The translations under genes and the position numbers were made by a program. Below are positions 1 to 9,480 of a DNA stretch of 42,010 bases, piece by piece; the stretch's first letter is position 1; each line of letters starts with the position of its first letter. Origin of the DNA: an uncultured beta proteobacterium (GTDB taxonomy: Bacteria > Pseudomonadota > Gammaproteobacteria > Burkholderiales > Burkholderiaceae_C). The stretch covers positions 1-42,010 of the forward strand of contig CAIJRK010000019.1 of NCBI GenBank assembly GCA_903823025.1, given 5' to 3'. The notes under the pieces were generated by a model. That model worked only from the letters and a program-made list of their open reading frames with translations. It was not told the origin of the DNA and made no database searches.

Positions 1-61
1 CTTTTTGCGCTTCTTCAAGCGTTTGGGGTTTCGGGCTGGCTTGCCGTAGATTAATTTGCAT
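1..61 (-). CDS. possible 5' end of an unidentified gene, cut by window edge
   Basis: An ATG on the minus strand at 61 opens a frame that stays open to the window edge (about 20 codons, beginning MQINLRQASPKP and then rich in Gln, Glu and Lys). There is no convincing Shine-Dalgarno sequence in front of it. The fragment is too short to assign a family. It could equally be a chance open frame. Confidence 0.25.
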   Translation of the reverse strand, partial: MQINLRQASPKPQTLEEAQK

Positions 62-160
62 TGCTATCAATTCTGACCTGTTTTTGCACAAATCCCGACA
101 ACACTATGAAATCAGTTGGGTAGTGGGGTGAACGCGTACATTTTTTCTTGTGCAACGCAG

Positions 161-3100
161 TCAGGATGTCATCTCACTGAGATCAACCGGGGGCGCCGCA
201 TCAGGCTGCGGTTGATCTTTATTCGCCATTTCCAGGCGCATCGTCGCGGCAATTCGCAGGAGTGACGTGTGTATCTCATTATCTTCAGGCGCTTGAAGGT
301 GGTCGATAGTCGGATTGATATTGAGTTGCGCCAATCGTTGATAAAGCTGATCCAGTGCCTGCTCGGGTTCACGAAAGAACAAGCTGCCTCTGATTCTATG
401 AAAGCGCCAACCCAACCGTTCCAGCACGGCTTGGCGCGCCATATCTTCTGCAATCTTCTCGGCCCCTGAATGCCACCGCTCGCCATCGCATTCAATCGCC
501 AGTTTCCGGCCTTCGCATTCCGCCACCATATCAATGCGGTAGTAGCCGACAGCGTATTGCGTTTTAACTTTATAGCCACGCTCCAGCAGAGCTTTTAAAA
601 CCAGGCGTTCAAACTCGGACTCTGTTGGATTCAAAGGATCATCAGCCAGCGGATTTTGTGCTTCTATGTAAGCATATTCAAGCAACTCACGCCGTAAATC
701 ACCCGGCTTCAGATCAGTTTTGTAATCGACTGAATGCACAATCCACATTTGATTTTGGGCACGACTTGCCGCTACGTTATAGCGTTTTTTATTCAAGTCA
801 TTCGCGCCCTCGCCGACCAATCGCATTGGGCCATCACCTTCATTGCTATCGACCATCGAGAGCAGCATGACATCGCGTTCATCGCCCTGAAACTGGGCAG
901 CGTTGCCACAAATAATCTTGCGTGCCTCAATCTCTGCTACCGGCAAATGCTGGCGCACCAGACTCTCGATGAGTTTGCCCTGGTCGTCGCCCAACAGCGC
1001 AATGACGCCAATGCTTCGGCCCACATAGCTTTCATGTTGGCACATGGCGCGGATCAGCGCGACAATTTCATTGGCTTCTTCGCGGTTGATTTTTTGTCGG
1101 CCATCGCGCAGACCCGGCACGCGGTGCGCCACGACGGCTCGCAGCGGCGACGAATTGGGGTCGCGCAGGGGTTTGATCTTGCCGTGGTAACTGAGTCGGT
1201 TGCTAAAACCGATGATCGCGGGCAGACAACGAAAGTGCTCATTCAAACTCAACATGCCCGATGCCGCCCAGCGGCTCATATCGTAAAGCGACAGCTTGCC
1301 GTCGTAGAGAACCGTATTCGGAAATCCGGCCAGGTACTGATTCTGAAGTGACCGGGCGACAGGTAGATCTTCGCCAACGGCATCAGGACTGACCTGTTCA
1401 TGGTCGCCCACCACCACGACTTTCTTACCCATGTAGGCCGCCAGCAAACCGCTCATGCCGGCCTGACTGGCCTCATCAATGATGACCACATCAAAGCGAC
1501 TTTCCTCCACACTCAGGCTCCTGAAAACCTCGGCTAGCGGCATGATCCAGACCGGCACAGCCCGTTGACCTTGTTTAAGTTGTAAACGCGCTTCGTTGCG
1601 ATAGAACTCAACATTTTTCCCAGTGCCTTTGCCTATCTTGCGTATGGTGTCGAGCCAGCCAACTAGGTGTAATCTGAATTTTTCGGCAATAGAGAGTTGC
1701 CGCGCCCAGCACCGGGCTTCAATGAGTTCGCTGGTCACTTGATTGAGGGCGGTGGTTAACTGTTCAATCTCGCGAGCAATAGCCCCGGCATCAAGCTTGG
1801 AGCGATTTGCTAATTCATCATTGAGTTGACGCCAGCGCCAGGCCGCCATCGGGTCTTTATCCTCAGCGAGCGGGCCATCAAAACCCGCTGAACGACGTTT
1901 AAATTCAAGGCGCCATTGCGTAGCGCCTTGCGCCAATTTTCCAAGCAACTGGTAGCGTAAATCGTGCTCTCCTTCTAGGGATTGCAGGTGCTCAAGTTCA
2001 GCATAGGCCGCAGCATAGGCCTCTACATCGCCGTCCACTAAAGCATCGCTTATTTTTGCAACAACACCTTGCCCGCCAGCCTCAGGGAATTCGGTTTGCA
2101 AGCTGTCAATATAACTACTCACTTCGCGCTTAATTTCTTCAACTCTGAGACGCGCTAGATGCCCATTCCATTCGGGCAGCAAGTAATTTTTAGTCAGTAG
2201 CATCGCTCTGGTCAGGCGCGGATGTGGCACCGCGGGTGGCGGCACATAGAATTCAACTTCTACCCAAGGTCGGCCCAGTTTGGCGGTATCGTCCATTAAT
2301 GGTTGCCAGCGCCGCGAGAACCAGCCCAGCGTATCGGTGATGTAGTTTAGCCAGTCATCGGCTACTTTTTCAGGTTGCTGTTGGGGCAACGCGGGTCCGC
2401 CGATGACCTCGACTTGACGTGCCCAGCGTCGACACAAATGTGCCCGTGCCAAGTGAAGTTCAAGGTAGTGGGCCAAGGCTTCAAATTGATTAGTTTGTGT
2501 CGCCTTCTGGTCATTGCATTCGGCCTGCTCCAGCAGTGGCTTCCAATTGCCACTCAAGTGAACTTTGAAGGGTAGCTGGAAAACACTTAAGCCACTGCCC
2601 TGCGCTAAATGCAGCGTGATTTCTTTCAGATAAACCAGGTTCTGTGCTGTGCGCAAAGGCTCGGGCAAGAAGGGCGAATGATTCAAGAGGCTGCTACGAG
2701 ACTGGTTATAAAGCGCCTGCACTTGAGCGGCGTGTTCTTGTAGCTCGCGCCACACCAGCGGCATTTTTTCGTGTGACCCGGCTTCAACCAAGGCCAGCAA
2801 CCAGTCACCCGGTTTTGACAAGCGTTGCAAGTCCTCCTGAGCCGCCGTCGCCAGCGTGATCAAGTGTTTTAACGCAGCCGCACTGGCGCGACAGCCTGAC
2901 CAAATAGGGTTAACGAGCTGGCGCGCGTGCGTCTGGCATTGTTGCCTCTCTTGCAGCAAGGCCGTGAACTTCGCCACATCTGGCAAGCCGTCTGGTACGG
3001 GCAAGCCTTCCATCAGTTGTTGTTCGTCGTAGTCGCTGATGCGGCTTTGGCTGGCATAGAGCCACTTGAGATCAGCCGTTGAAAGTGGGCATACTTTGCC

Positions 3101-4705
3101 CAGCTCCGAGGGCAACAAAGGCCCGGGAATCCAGGCATGGATTTGCGCTCCGGTGCGCACCTCGCGGGCGGCTTGGGAAGGTTCAATGGATTCACCGCCC
3201 ACGACGATAGGTTCATATTCCTGGCGGACACACAAGCGCTGAGAGATGCGCGCTTGTTGAATCTTTTGCAAAATAGAGGCCCGCTCGTGGGCGAAGCGCG
3301 TCGCATTTTTCAAATGATTTGAGGTGCCTTCCTGCATCCGCTCGGCAATCGCCTGCACGGCATATTCCAGCTCGCGGCGGCTACGCGCGGCGTCGTCAAG
3401 CACGCTGACACACAAGGGCTGAATATTCTCAGGCACCTTGTCACGCAGCACACGCAGCGCTTTGGAGGTGTGGCTGGTCACCAGTACGCGCTTGCCTTGT
3501 GCCAGCAAGTGCCCCAGCAAATTGGCAATCGTATGGGTTTTTCCGGTGCCGGGCGGCCCTTGCACCAGCACCACATCTTTGTGCTCAATTTGCCGGGCTA
3601 GTTGCAGTTGCTCCAGATTGGCCGGTAGCGCAAAAAGAATCTCGACATCTTCGTTGGCGACAAAATCAGTCGAAGTCAAAACCTCGTCGCGCATCCTCTC
3701 AGGCGGGGCTACGCCAGCCAGGCGTAACAAATAAGGGGGTAAATCGTGCGCTTCGCGCTGTGCCAGATCTTCCAGCACGGACGTAGCTGCTCTGGCGGGC
3801 CAAGCTCCTCTGTCGCGCAAAAACAGGATAGGTTCAAGGGTTAAATCAACTGCTTCAAGCCCTGCCTGAAGACGCAACCAGTCGCCCATACTTTTGAGTA
3901 TCACGGCGGTTTGTGCATCTAGCGGATGCAACGCTTGCAGCGCTTCGCGCCAGTCACTAGCGGGTCTCAAGTCCGTCAGAAATTCGGCCAAAGGCTCCGT
4001 GTAAAGCTCCGTGGGTCGTTCGGTTTCAGTCAACGTCAAGCAATTTTTTTGACTGTCAAACTCAATGTCTAACGGTTTGATGATAAGAGGATGGTCGTAG
4101 CTTTGAAGCGCCGACTCGTAACGCAATCGCCCAACGCCTAAAACTAGCTCTACCTGCTCGGAACCTTTTTGCAGTTCAGCACGCAGCGCCTGCAGTTTGG
4201 TAAACAGGGCACGGACCAGGTCTTGCTGGCATTGTTCCTGTGCCCATTGATCGCGTCGCACAGACCATTCATCCCACGTCGATTGACGCTGTGGGTCGTC
4301 TTCAAATCGGTCAATCAGATTGGCCCCGGTCCCATCCGGGATCAGTTTTTCTTCAATGTGTTGGGCGACTTCGGTATGCGTTTCCCAGCCGGGCAGCAGC
4401 CACGCCAGCGCCTGCTCAGGCGGTGCTTCGCAAGGCACAACAGGTGGACAAATGTGCACGCGCAAGAGCCACTCCCGGGCTGCGTCATCTGGCGTCCAGT
4501 GCGCCACCCATTCACTGCTGTCGGGCAAAGACTTGACCTCAATTTGAAGACTTGGAGTGGGTTGTTCTGCGAGTTTTCTGCGAATAGGATGGCGTGAGTT
4601 CGTGAAAGCACGAACAAACTGAAATAGTCTTTCGACCTTTGACTTTTCCTCATGGCTTGCGTCGGGGCGCCCTAGTTCACTCATTTTCATCATGTCCAGA
4701 TTCAT
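161..4705 (-). CDS. SF1 (Upf1-like) helicase with C-terminal Vsr/DUF559-like nuclease domain
   Basis: A 1514-residue protein. Walker A GPPGTGKT lies at residues 383-390 and is followed by an AAA_11-type segment (VLVTSHTSKALRVL). A very long helical insert, about residues 450-1050, separates it from the DEAD-like Walker B VVIIDEASQAG near residue 1075. Motifs near the end of the helicase core include QGDERDVMLLSMVDSN and the arginine-finger-like NVAASRAQNQMWIVHS near 1320. The last ~110 residues (YRIDMVAECEGRKLAIECD, then GERWH) look like the Vsr/DUF559 branch of restriction-endonuclease-like folds, with spaced Asp/Glu-x-Asp acids. The N-terminal ~370 residues are not recognised. Helicase-nuclease fusions of this type are commonly found among antiphage genes; a defence role here is inference. 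It stands alone between the window edge and a gene on the same strand. Met5, Met6 and Met8 are alternative starts. Confidence 0.85.
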   Translation of the reverse strand: MNLDMMKMSELGRPDASHEEKSKVERLFQFVRAFTNSRHPIRRKLAEQPTPSLQIEVKSLPDSSEWVAHWTPDDAAREWLLRVHICPPVVPCEAPPEQALAWLLPGWETHTEVAQHIEEKLIPDGTGANLIDRFEDDPQRQSTWDEWSVRRDQWAQEQCQQDLVRALFTKLQALRAELQKGSEQVELVLGVGRLRYESALQSYDHPLIIKPLDIEFDSQKNCLTLTETERPTELYTEPLAEFLTDLRPASDWREALQALHPLDAQTAVILKSMGDWLRLQAGLEAVDLTLEPILFLRDRGAWPARAATSVLEDLAQREAHDLPPYLLRLAGVAPPERMRDEVLTSTDFVANEDVEILFALPANLEQLQLARQIEHKDVVLVQGPPGTGKTHTIANLLGHLLAQGKRVLVTSHTSKALRVLRDKVPENIQPLCVSVLDDAARSRRELEYAVQAIAERMQEGTSNHLKNATRFAHERASILQKIQQARISQRLCVRQEYEPIVVGGESIEPSQAAREVRTGAQIHAWIPGPLLPSELGKVCPLSTADLKWLYASQSRISDYDEQQLMEGLPVPDGLPDVAKFTALLQERQQCQTHARQLVNPIWSGCRASAAALKHLITLATAAQEDLQRLSKPGDWLLALVEAGSHEKMPLVWRELQEHAAQVQALYNQSRSSLLNHSPFLPEPLRTAQNLVYLKEITLHLAQGSGLSVFQLPFKVHLSGNWKPLLEQAECNDQKATQTNQFEALAHYLELHLARAHLCRRWARQVEVIGGPALPQQQPEKVADDWLNYITDTLGWFSRRWQPLMDDTAKLGRPWVEVEFYVPPPAVPHPRLTRAMLLTKNYLLPEWNGHLARLRVEEIKREVSSYIDSLQTEFPEAGGQGVVAKISDALVDGDVEAYAAAYAELEHLQSLEGEHDLRYQLLGKLAQGATQWRLEFKRRSAGFDGPLAEDKDPMAAWRWRQLNDELANRSKLDAGAIAREIEQLTTALNQVTSELIEARCWARQLSIAEKFRLHLVGWLDTIRKIGKGTGKNVEFYRNEARLQLKQGQRAVPVWIMPLAEVFRSLSVEESRFDVVIIDEASQAGMSGLLAAYMGKKVVVVGDHEQVSPDAVGEDLPVARSLQNQYLAGFPNTVLYDGKLSLYDMSRWAASGMLSLNEHFRCLPAIIGFSNRLSYHGKIKPLRDPNSSPLRAVVAHRVPGLRDGRQKINREEANEIVALIRAMCQHESYVGRSIGVIALLGDDQGKLIESLVRQHLPVAEIEARKIICGNAAQFQGDERDVMLLSMVDSNEGDGPMRLVGEGANDLNKKRYNVAASRAQNQMWIVHSVDYKTDLKPGDLRRELLEYAYIEAQNPLADDPLNPTESEFERLVLKALLERGYKVKTQYAVGYYRIDMVAECEGRKLAIECDGERWHSGAEKIAEDMARQAVLERLGWRFHRIRGSLFFREPEQALDQLYQRLAQLNINPTIDHLQAPEDNEIHTSLLRIAATMRLEMANKDQPQPDAAPPVDLSEMTS

Positions 4706-4717
4706 TGACTTTGTCCG

Positions 4718-4731
4718 CCTCTGAAAAGAGG
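4718..4731 (-). promoter_or_regulatory. small hairpin over the purine-rich site before the helicase gene
   Basis: On the mRNA strand the leader folds as CCTCT-TTTC-AGAGG, a perfect 5-bp stem. Its 3' arm AGAGG is the only Shine-Dalgarno-like run near the start codon at 4705, and it sits rather far away (12 nt). The hairpin could limit ribosome access and keep expression of the helicase-nuclease low. The structure is short and may be coincidental. Confidence 0.3.
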
Positions 4732-4838
4732 ACGGCTCTTGTGCCTATTTTGTTAGGCAAAGATGTCTATTATGCGGACTCTGAATCACGGGCCTGACCT
4801 GCGCCCGGTCAAGTCGTCAAGGTCAGCGACGAAGCTTG

Positions 4839-5510
4839 CTAAACCCCGGCCAGCGAACGTAGCCCTGTCGGGTCAACCAGATTGAGGATACGCCCGGAAC
4901 CACTGATCAGACTGCGCTCGCGCAAGTGGCGCAAGACCCGCGACAATGTTTCAGGCGCAATCCCCAACTGCGCGGCGATGGAGCGTTTGCGCTGTTGCAA
5001 GAGCACCGCCATCACGCCTTTGTCACCTACTTGGGCATGGCGCAAAAGCCATTCAGCACAGCGGGCCTCGGCGTCTTTGGCCAAGCGACTCACCGCCAAT
5101 TCTGTCTGCTGGCGGTGGGCCTTGGCAACATCTTGCAAGACGGCTTGTGCAGACGCTGGCATTTCAGCGAGTGAGCGACGAAATTCAGCCACTGGCACGC
5201 GGCGTAGAAAAACATCGGTTTCAGCCAGCGCATCGACGGCATGGGGTAAATTCAAAACAGCCGAGGTCGCCTCCAACCAACAAGGTCCTTCAAGCACCCC
5301 GAGTTGATGTTCCATGGCGGCCCCGTCCATGATGCCCAAAGCCACGCGCCCTGATTCCAGATAAATAACCCAGGGTGAAGAGAGCGCGCGCTTGAGCAAA
5401 GACACCCCCCGCGAGACGAGGTGAGGTGCGACAGAGAGATCAATAGTTTGAGCAGGTAGCATGGCGTGACTTTGCCCGGGGCAGGCGCCTTGGGCCTTGA
5501 GCGAAATCAA
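4839..5510 (-). CDS. Crp/Fnr-family transcriptional regulator
   Basis: A 223-residue cytoplasmic DNA-binding protein. The N-terminal ~115 residues have the cyclic-nucleotide-binding-like beta-roll pattern (ESGRVALGIMDG, LGVLEGPCWLEATSAVL). The C-terminal winged helix ends in an HTH_Crp recognition helix (AAQLGIAPETLSRVLRHL, about residues 178-195). The cysteine spacing of Fnr iron-sulphur clusters is absent, since only scattered Cys residues occur, so oxygen sensing by a cluster is unlikely. The longest frame begins with TTG at 5510. An ATG at 5462 (Met17) is an alternative, and the N-terminus is unusually diverged. It lies 17 nt after the glycerate kinase stop on the same strand, so it is probably the last gene of the liv-glycerate kinase operon. 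Its ligand and targets cannot be read from the sequence. Confidence 0.85.
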   Translation of the reverse strand: MISLKAQGACPGQSHAMLPAQTIDLSVAPHLVSRGVSLLKRALSSPWVIYLESGRVALGIMDGAAMEHQLGVLEGPCWLEATSAVLNLPHAVDALAETDVFLRRVPVAEFRRSLAEMPASAQAVLQDVAKAHRQQTELAVSRLAKDAEARCAEWLLRHAQVGDKGVMAVLLQQRKRSIAAQLGIAPETLSRVLRHLRERSLISGSGRILNLVDPTGLRSLAGV

Positions 5511-5527
5511 ACAACCCTGCAGAAAAC

Positions 5528-6853
5528 TTACAAAATCAGTACCGCACGAAAATCGTTGACATTGGTGAATGTCGGGCCGGTCATCACCAAGTCACCCAAC
5601 GCGGCAAAGTAGCCGTAGGCATCGTTGCGATCAAGATAGTCGTCGATTCTCAGGTCTTTGAGGTGTGCCCGGTTGAGGGTGGTCGGTTCGACCCAGGCGC
5701 CAGCATTATCTTGCACGCCATCAATGCCGTCGGTGTCGGCGGCTAACGCATAGACCTGCGCCTGTCCTTGGAGCGCTTGCGCCAGTCCCAGACAAAACTC
5801 ACCGGCACGACCCCCGCGTCCACGGGGCACGCCGGGCGCCAACGGGCGCACCGTCACGGTGGTTTCGCCACCACTTAAGAGCAGGCAGGGTCGTTGAAAG
5901 GGGTGGCCTTGCGTGACCACCGCACGGGCTAACGCGGCATGAACTTTGCCCACTTCACGCGATTCGCCTTGTATCTCATCGCTCAGGATGTAGGCGTTCA
6001 GGCCAGCGGCACGCGCGGCTTGTGCAGCGGCTTGCAGCGATTGCTGCGGAGTCGCAATCAAATGAATTTCATGTCCAGCAAAGGTGGCATCACCGGGTTT
6101 GGGTGTTTCCAGCGTGCCACGGGTCAGCGCCGCGAGCACCGGGGCAGGTAGGTCAATGTGGTAGCGCTTCAAAATTGAAATCGCCTCGGCACAGCACGTT
6201 GGGTCAGGCACAGTCGGCCCGCTGGCGATGGTGGCGGGGTCATCTCCTGGTACATCGCTGATGGTCAGCGTCACCACCCGCGCCGGGGCACAGGCCTGTG
6301 CCAACCGCCCGCCTTTGATTTGCGAAAGATGTTTACGCACGCAATTTATCTCGGCAATAGGGGCACCGCTGTCAAGCAAAGCTTGGTTGATGCGCTGCTT
6401 GTCTGCCAACGTCAGGCCTTCAGCGGGCAGCGTGAGCAAGGCGGAGCCGCCGCCCGAGATCAGGCAGAGCACCAAGTCATTCGCCGTCAAGTCTTGCGTC
6501 AGGGCCAATAGGCGCTGGGTGGCCGCCAGACCGGCAGCATCGGGCACCGGATGTGCTGCCTCCACCACCTCAATGCGCGGCTTCAAGCCCATCGGGCGTG
6601 GCGGTATGTGGTCATAGCGCGTGATCACCAAACCCGACAGCGGTGCCGCTTCAGGCCAGAAAGCCTCGACTGCCTGCGCCATAGCTCCACCGGCTTTGCC
6701 CGCGCCCAGCACCAAGGTTCGACCTTGGGGCGGTGGCGGCAAAAAAGCCGCTGTATTGTGCAGCGGCAGAGCACGGCGCACGGCCATCTCAAAAAGATAT
6801 GTTAAAAATTGACGCGGCTGGGTGCGAGGGTCGGGCGCCGTCCTGTGCGGCAT
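5528..6853 (-). CDS. ttuD: glycerate 2-kinase, MOFRL family (formerly called hydroxypyruvate reductase TtuD)
   Basis: A 441-residue cytoplasmic enzyme expected to phosphorylate D-glycerate to 2-phosphoglycerate with ATP. This is the entry of glycerate from tartrate, glyoxylate or serine breakdown into lower glycolysis. Family marks are the N-terminal LVLGAGKAGGAMAQAVE, the nucleotide-binding glycine run CLISGGGSALL, the INCVRKHLSQIKGGRLA segment, TISDVPGDDPATIASGPT, and the C-terminal MOFRL region (LLSGGETTVTV, then YALAADTDGIDG). Length is usual for the family. The ATG at 6853 lies 2 nt after the livF stop, implying translational coupling with the transporter. The older name hydroxypyruvate reductase is considered a misassignment for this fold. 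Confidence 0.9.
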   Translation of the reverse strand: MPHRTAPDPRTQPRQFLTYLFEMAVRRALPLHNTAAFLPPPPQGRTLVLGAGKAGGAMAQAVEAFWPEAAPLSGLVITRYDHIPPRPMGLKPRIEVVEAAHPVPDAAGLAATQRLLALTQDLTANDLVLCLISGGGSALLTLPAEGLTLADKQRINQALLDSGAPIAEINCVRKHLSQIKGGRLAQACAPARVVTLTISDVPGDDPATIASGPTVPDPTCCAEAISILKRYHIDLPAPVLAALTRGTLETPKPGDATFAGHEIHLIATPQQSLQAAAQAARAAGLNAYILSDEIQGESREVGKVHAALARAVVTQGHPFQRPCLLLSGGETTVTVRPLAPGVPRGRGGRAGEFCLGLAQALQGQAQVYALAADTDGIDGVQDNAGAWVEPTTLNRAHLKDLRIDDYLDRNDAYGYFAALGDLVMTGPTFTNVNDFRAVLIL

Positions 6854-6855
6854 GA

Positions 6856-7572
6856 TTATTCGCCCAGATAAGCGGCGCGCACTTTGGGGTCGTTCAACAT
6901 TTCTTTGGCGTTGCCCGACATGATGACCAGGCCCGAATCCATGACGTAGCCTCTATCGGCAATTGCCAAAGCGCGGCTGGCGTTTTGTTCCACCAGCAGC
7001 ACGGTGACGCCTTGCGCGTACACGTCACGAATGACTTCAAAAATCTTATCCACCATGATGGGCGACAGTCCCATGGACGGCTCATCAAGCAGCAGCACTT
7101 TAGGACGGCTCATCAAAGCGCGCCCCATGGCCAGCATTTGCTGTTCACCCCCGCTCATCGTGCCGGCCAGTTGGTCACGTCGCTCTTTAAGACGCGGAAA
7201 AATGGTGAACACTTTGTCGATATCTGCCAGAATTTCGGGCTTGTCGTTGCGGATGTAGGCGCCCATTTGCAGATTTTCAAGAATGGTCATGCGGGTAAAA
7301 ACCCCGCGCCCTTCGGGCACCATCGCCAACCCCTGTTTGACCAAGTCCCACGGACCTTGGCCGCGAATGCTCTTGCCCAGGTATTCAATATCGCCATCGT
7401 TAATCGGCAGGCTGCCCGTAATGGCTTTCATGATGGTGGTTTTGCCCGCCCCGTTGGAGCCGATCAGCGACACCAACTCGCCTTCGCGGACTTCAAAGTC
7501 AACGCCTTTGACTGCTTGAATGCCACCGTAAGCCACTTTAAGGCCAGTGACTTTGAGAAGAATGTTTGTCAT
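6856..7572 (-). CDS. livF: branched-chain amino acid type ABC transporter ATPase LivF
   Basis: A 238-residue ATPase that would sit on the cytoplasmic face of a LivHM channel and power uptake of branched-chain amino acids or related compounds (HAAT family). Walker A GSNGAGKT lies at residues 38-45. The Q-loop region follows. The signature is MSGGEQQMLAMGRAL, Walker B is VLLLDEPSMGLSP, and the switch histidine is replaced in the LLVEQNASRAL segment, which is typical for LivF. Length fits the family. It lies 24 nt after livG. Because this family also takes up amides, urea and aromatic acids, the substrate is not fixed by sequence. Confidence 0.95.
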   Translation of the reverse strand: MTNILLKVTGLKVAYGGIQAVKGVDFEVREGELVSLIGSNGAGKTTIMKAITGSLPINDGDIEYLGKSIRGQGPWDLVKQGLAMVPEGRGVFTRMTILENLQMGAYIRNDKPEILADIDKVFTIFPRLKERRDQLAGTMSGGEQQMLAMGRALMSRPKVLLLDEPSMGLSPIMVDKIFEVIRDVYAQGVTVLLVEQNASRALAIADRGYVMDSGLVIMSGNAKEMLNDPKVRAAYLGE

Positions 7573-7596
7573 TAATTTAATACCTTGTGGGGCAGC

Positions 7597-8367
7597 CTAG
7601 TGCCCGCTGGTGCCCAGATAGGCTTCAATTACTTTTTCGTTTTTCTGCACTTCGGCGGGCGTGCCTTCGGCAATTTGTTTGCCGTAATCCAACACCGTCA
7701 GACGGTCGCACAGGCCCATCACCAGCTTCACATCGTGCTCAATGAGCAAAATGGTTCGGTTGTCATTGCGGATTTTGGCAATCAGCTCGCGCAGCATGAC
7801 TTTTTCGGTGGCGTTCATGCCTGCAGCAGGCTCGTCGAGGGCAATGAGTTGCGGGTCAGTCGCCAAAGCACGCGCAATTTCAAGGCGGCGCTGGTCGCCG
7901 TAGCTCAGGGTTCTGGCCTTGTAATTAGCCAGTTGACCAATGCCCACATAGTCCAGCAACTCATGGGCCCGTTCGGCAATGGCAGCCTCTTCTCGCTTGA
8001 AGCCAGGCGTGCGAAAAATGGCGCCGAGCAAGCCCGAATGCGTGCGCACATGGCGCCCCACCATGACGTTTTCGACGGCCGTCATCTCGGAAAACAAGCG
8101 AATGTTTTGAAAGGTGCGCGCAATGCCGGCTTTGGCGACTTCATGCACCGCCGTCGGTTTATAAGGTTTACCCGCCAGCACAAAACTGCCGGTGTCAGGC
8201 GTGTAAAGGCCGGTCAACACATTAAAAAAAGTGGTTTTTCCAGCGCCATTGGGGCCGATCAGGCCATAAACCTGACCCCGCTGGATTTTGATGCCGACAT
8301 CGCTTAAAGCTTGCAAACCACCGAATCGCTTGGAAACGCCAGCGACGTTGAGAACTGTGTCTGTCAT
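7597..8367 (-). CDS. livG: branched-chain amino acid type ABC transporter ATPase LivG
   Basis: A 256-residue ATPase partner of LivF. Walker A GPNGAGKT lies at residues 38-45. It carries the LivG-specific NVLTGLYTPDTG and GIARTFQNIRLFSEMTAVEN segments, the signature LSYGDQRRLEIARAL and Walker B LIALDEPAAGMNATE. The switch region is LLIEHDVKLVMGLCDR with the expected histidine. The C-terminal LivG extension (EGTPAEVQKNEKVIEAYLG) is present. The gene lies 18 nt after livM, in one transcription unit with it. Confidence 0.95.
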   Translation of the reverse strand: MTDTVLNVAGVSKRFGGLQALSDVGIKIQRGQVYGLIGPNGAGKTTFFNVLTGLYTPDTGSFVLAGKPYKPTAVHEVAKAGIARTFQNIRLFSEMTAVENVMVGRHVRTHSGLLGAIFRTPGFKREEAAIAERAHELLDYVGIGQLANYKARTLSYGDQRRLEIARALATDPQLIALDEPAAGMNATEKVMLRELIAKIRNDNRTILLIEHDVKLVMGLCDRLTVLDYGKQIAEGTPAEVQKNEKVIEAYLGTSGH

Positions 8368-8385
8368 ATTCGTTCCGATTGAGGA

Positions 8386-9471
8386 TCAGGTCTTGACGCT
8401 TTGCAGCGACTTGCCGTGGTCTGGCGACGGCCATAGGCCACGCGGACGCAGCAGCATGATGCTGATCATGGCCAGTGCAATCAACAGTTGACGCAGGATG
8501 GAGGCATCCAGTCGCCCACCGGTCATGGCTTGCAAAGGCCCAGCCACATAGCGCAACACTTCGGGTAAAGCCGACAGCAGCACCGCGCCCAAAATAACGC
8601 CCGGCAAATGCCCGATACCGCCCAACACCACCATCGCCACAATCATCACCGACTCCATCAGACTGAAGGACTCGGGCGAAATAAAGCCTTGAAAAGAAGC
8701 AAACATAGCCCCCGACACACCGCCAAACGTAGCGCCCATGCCAAAGGCCAGCAGTTTGAGATTACGGGTATTGATGCCCATCGCTTTAGCTGCAATTTCG
8801 TCCTCGCGAATCGCCATCCAGGCACGACCCACACGCGAGAGTTGCAGCCGGTGCGAGATCACCACGCTGATCACGACCAGCACTAGGAAGGTGTAGTAAT
8901 ACAGGGAGACCGAGGCCAGTTCAAAGTTGCCAATGGTGACGCTTTTACTCAACTCCAGACCAAAGAAACTCAAGGAGTCAATCTGACTCAAGCCTTTGGG
9001 GCCGTTGGTGATGTTGACGGGATGGTCCAGGTTGTTCAAAAACACGCGAATAATTTCGCCAAAACCCAAGGTCACGATGGCCAGATAGTCGCCACGCAAA
9101 CGCAGTGTGGGCGCGCCCAACAAAATGCCCAGTACACCGGCCAAGCCTGCCGCTGCCGGAATCACAATCCACAGCGGCGTGTGAACCCCGTTGGGGAACA
9201 TGGCCGCAATCATCGGGAAAGTTTCAAACAAATGTGGCGAGGCCAATAGGCCATACATATAAGCACCAATCGCAAAAAATGCGACATAACCCAAATCAAG
9301 CAAGCCCGCGTAACCCACCACAATGTTGAGGCCCAAGGCCAGCAACACGTAAAGCAGCGCCATGTCGGCAATGCGAACCCAAGCGTTGCCAAAACCCTGC
9401 AACAGAATCGGTAACACCAGCAGGCCAACAGCGGCCAGCAGGAAGACAATAATTTTGTGTTTTTGTTTCAT
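8386..9471 (-). CDS. livM: branched-chain amino acid type ABC permease LivM
   Basis: A 361-residue inner membrane permease with about ten hydrophobic helices. The family motif is in LNIVVGYAGLLDLGYVAFFAIGAY (residues ~48-71). The cytoplasmic coupling loop is SRVGRAWMAIREDEIAAKAMGIN, which contacts the ATPases. The conserved GATFGGVSGAMFASFQGFISPESF follows. Its ATG at 9471 lies 9 nt after the livH stop. It would form the translocation pore as a heterodimer with LivH. Confidence 0.95.
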   Translation of the reverse strand: MKQKHKIIVFLLAAVGLLVLPILLQGFGNAWVRIADMALLYVLLALGLNIVVGYAGLLDLGYVAFFAIGAYMYGLLASPHLFETFPMIAAMFPNGVHTPLWIVIPAAAGLAGVLGILLGAPTLRLRGDYLAIVTLGFGEIIRVFLNNLDHPVNITNGPKGLSQIDSLSFFGLELSKSVTIGNFELASVSLYYYTFLVLVVISVVISHRLQLSRVGRAWMAIREDEIAAKAMGINTRNLKLLAFGMGATFGGVSGAMFASFQGFISPESFSLMESVMIVAMVVLGGIGHLPGVILGAVLLSALPEVLRYVAGPLQAMTGGRLDASILRQLLIALAMISIMLLRPRGLWPSPDHGKSLQSVKT

Positions 9472-9480
9472 ACCAAGCCT

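Noticed and set aside
734..1351. 205-codon open frame antisense to the helicase gene
   Set aside because: The opposite strand carries conserved helicase motifs over the same bases. The frame has no family features.
7585..8307. 240-codon open frame antisense to livG
   Set aside because: livG has complete ATPase motifs over these bases and the antisense frame lacks any domain or ribosome site.
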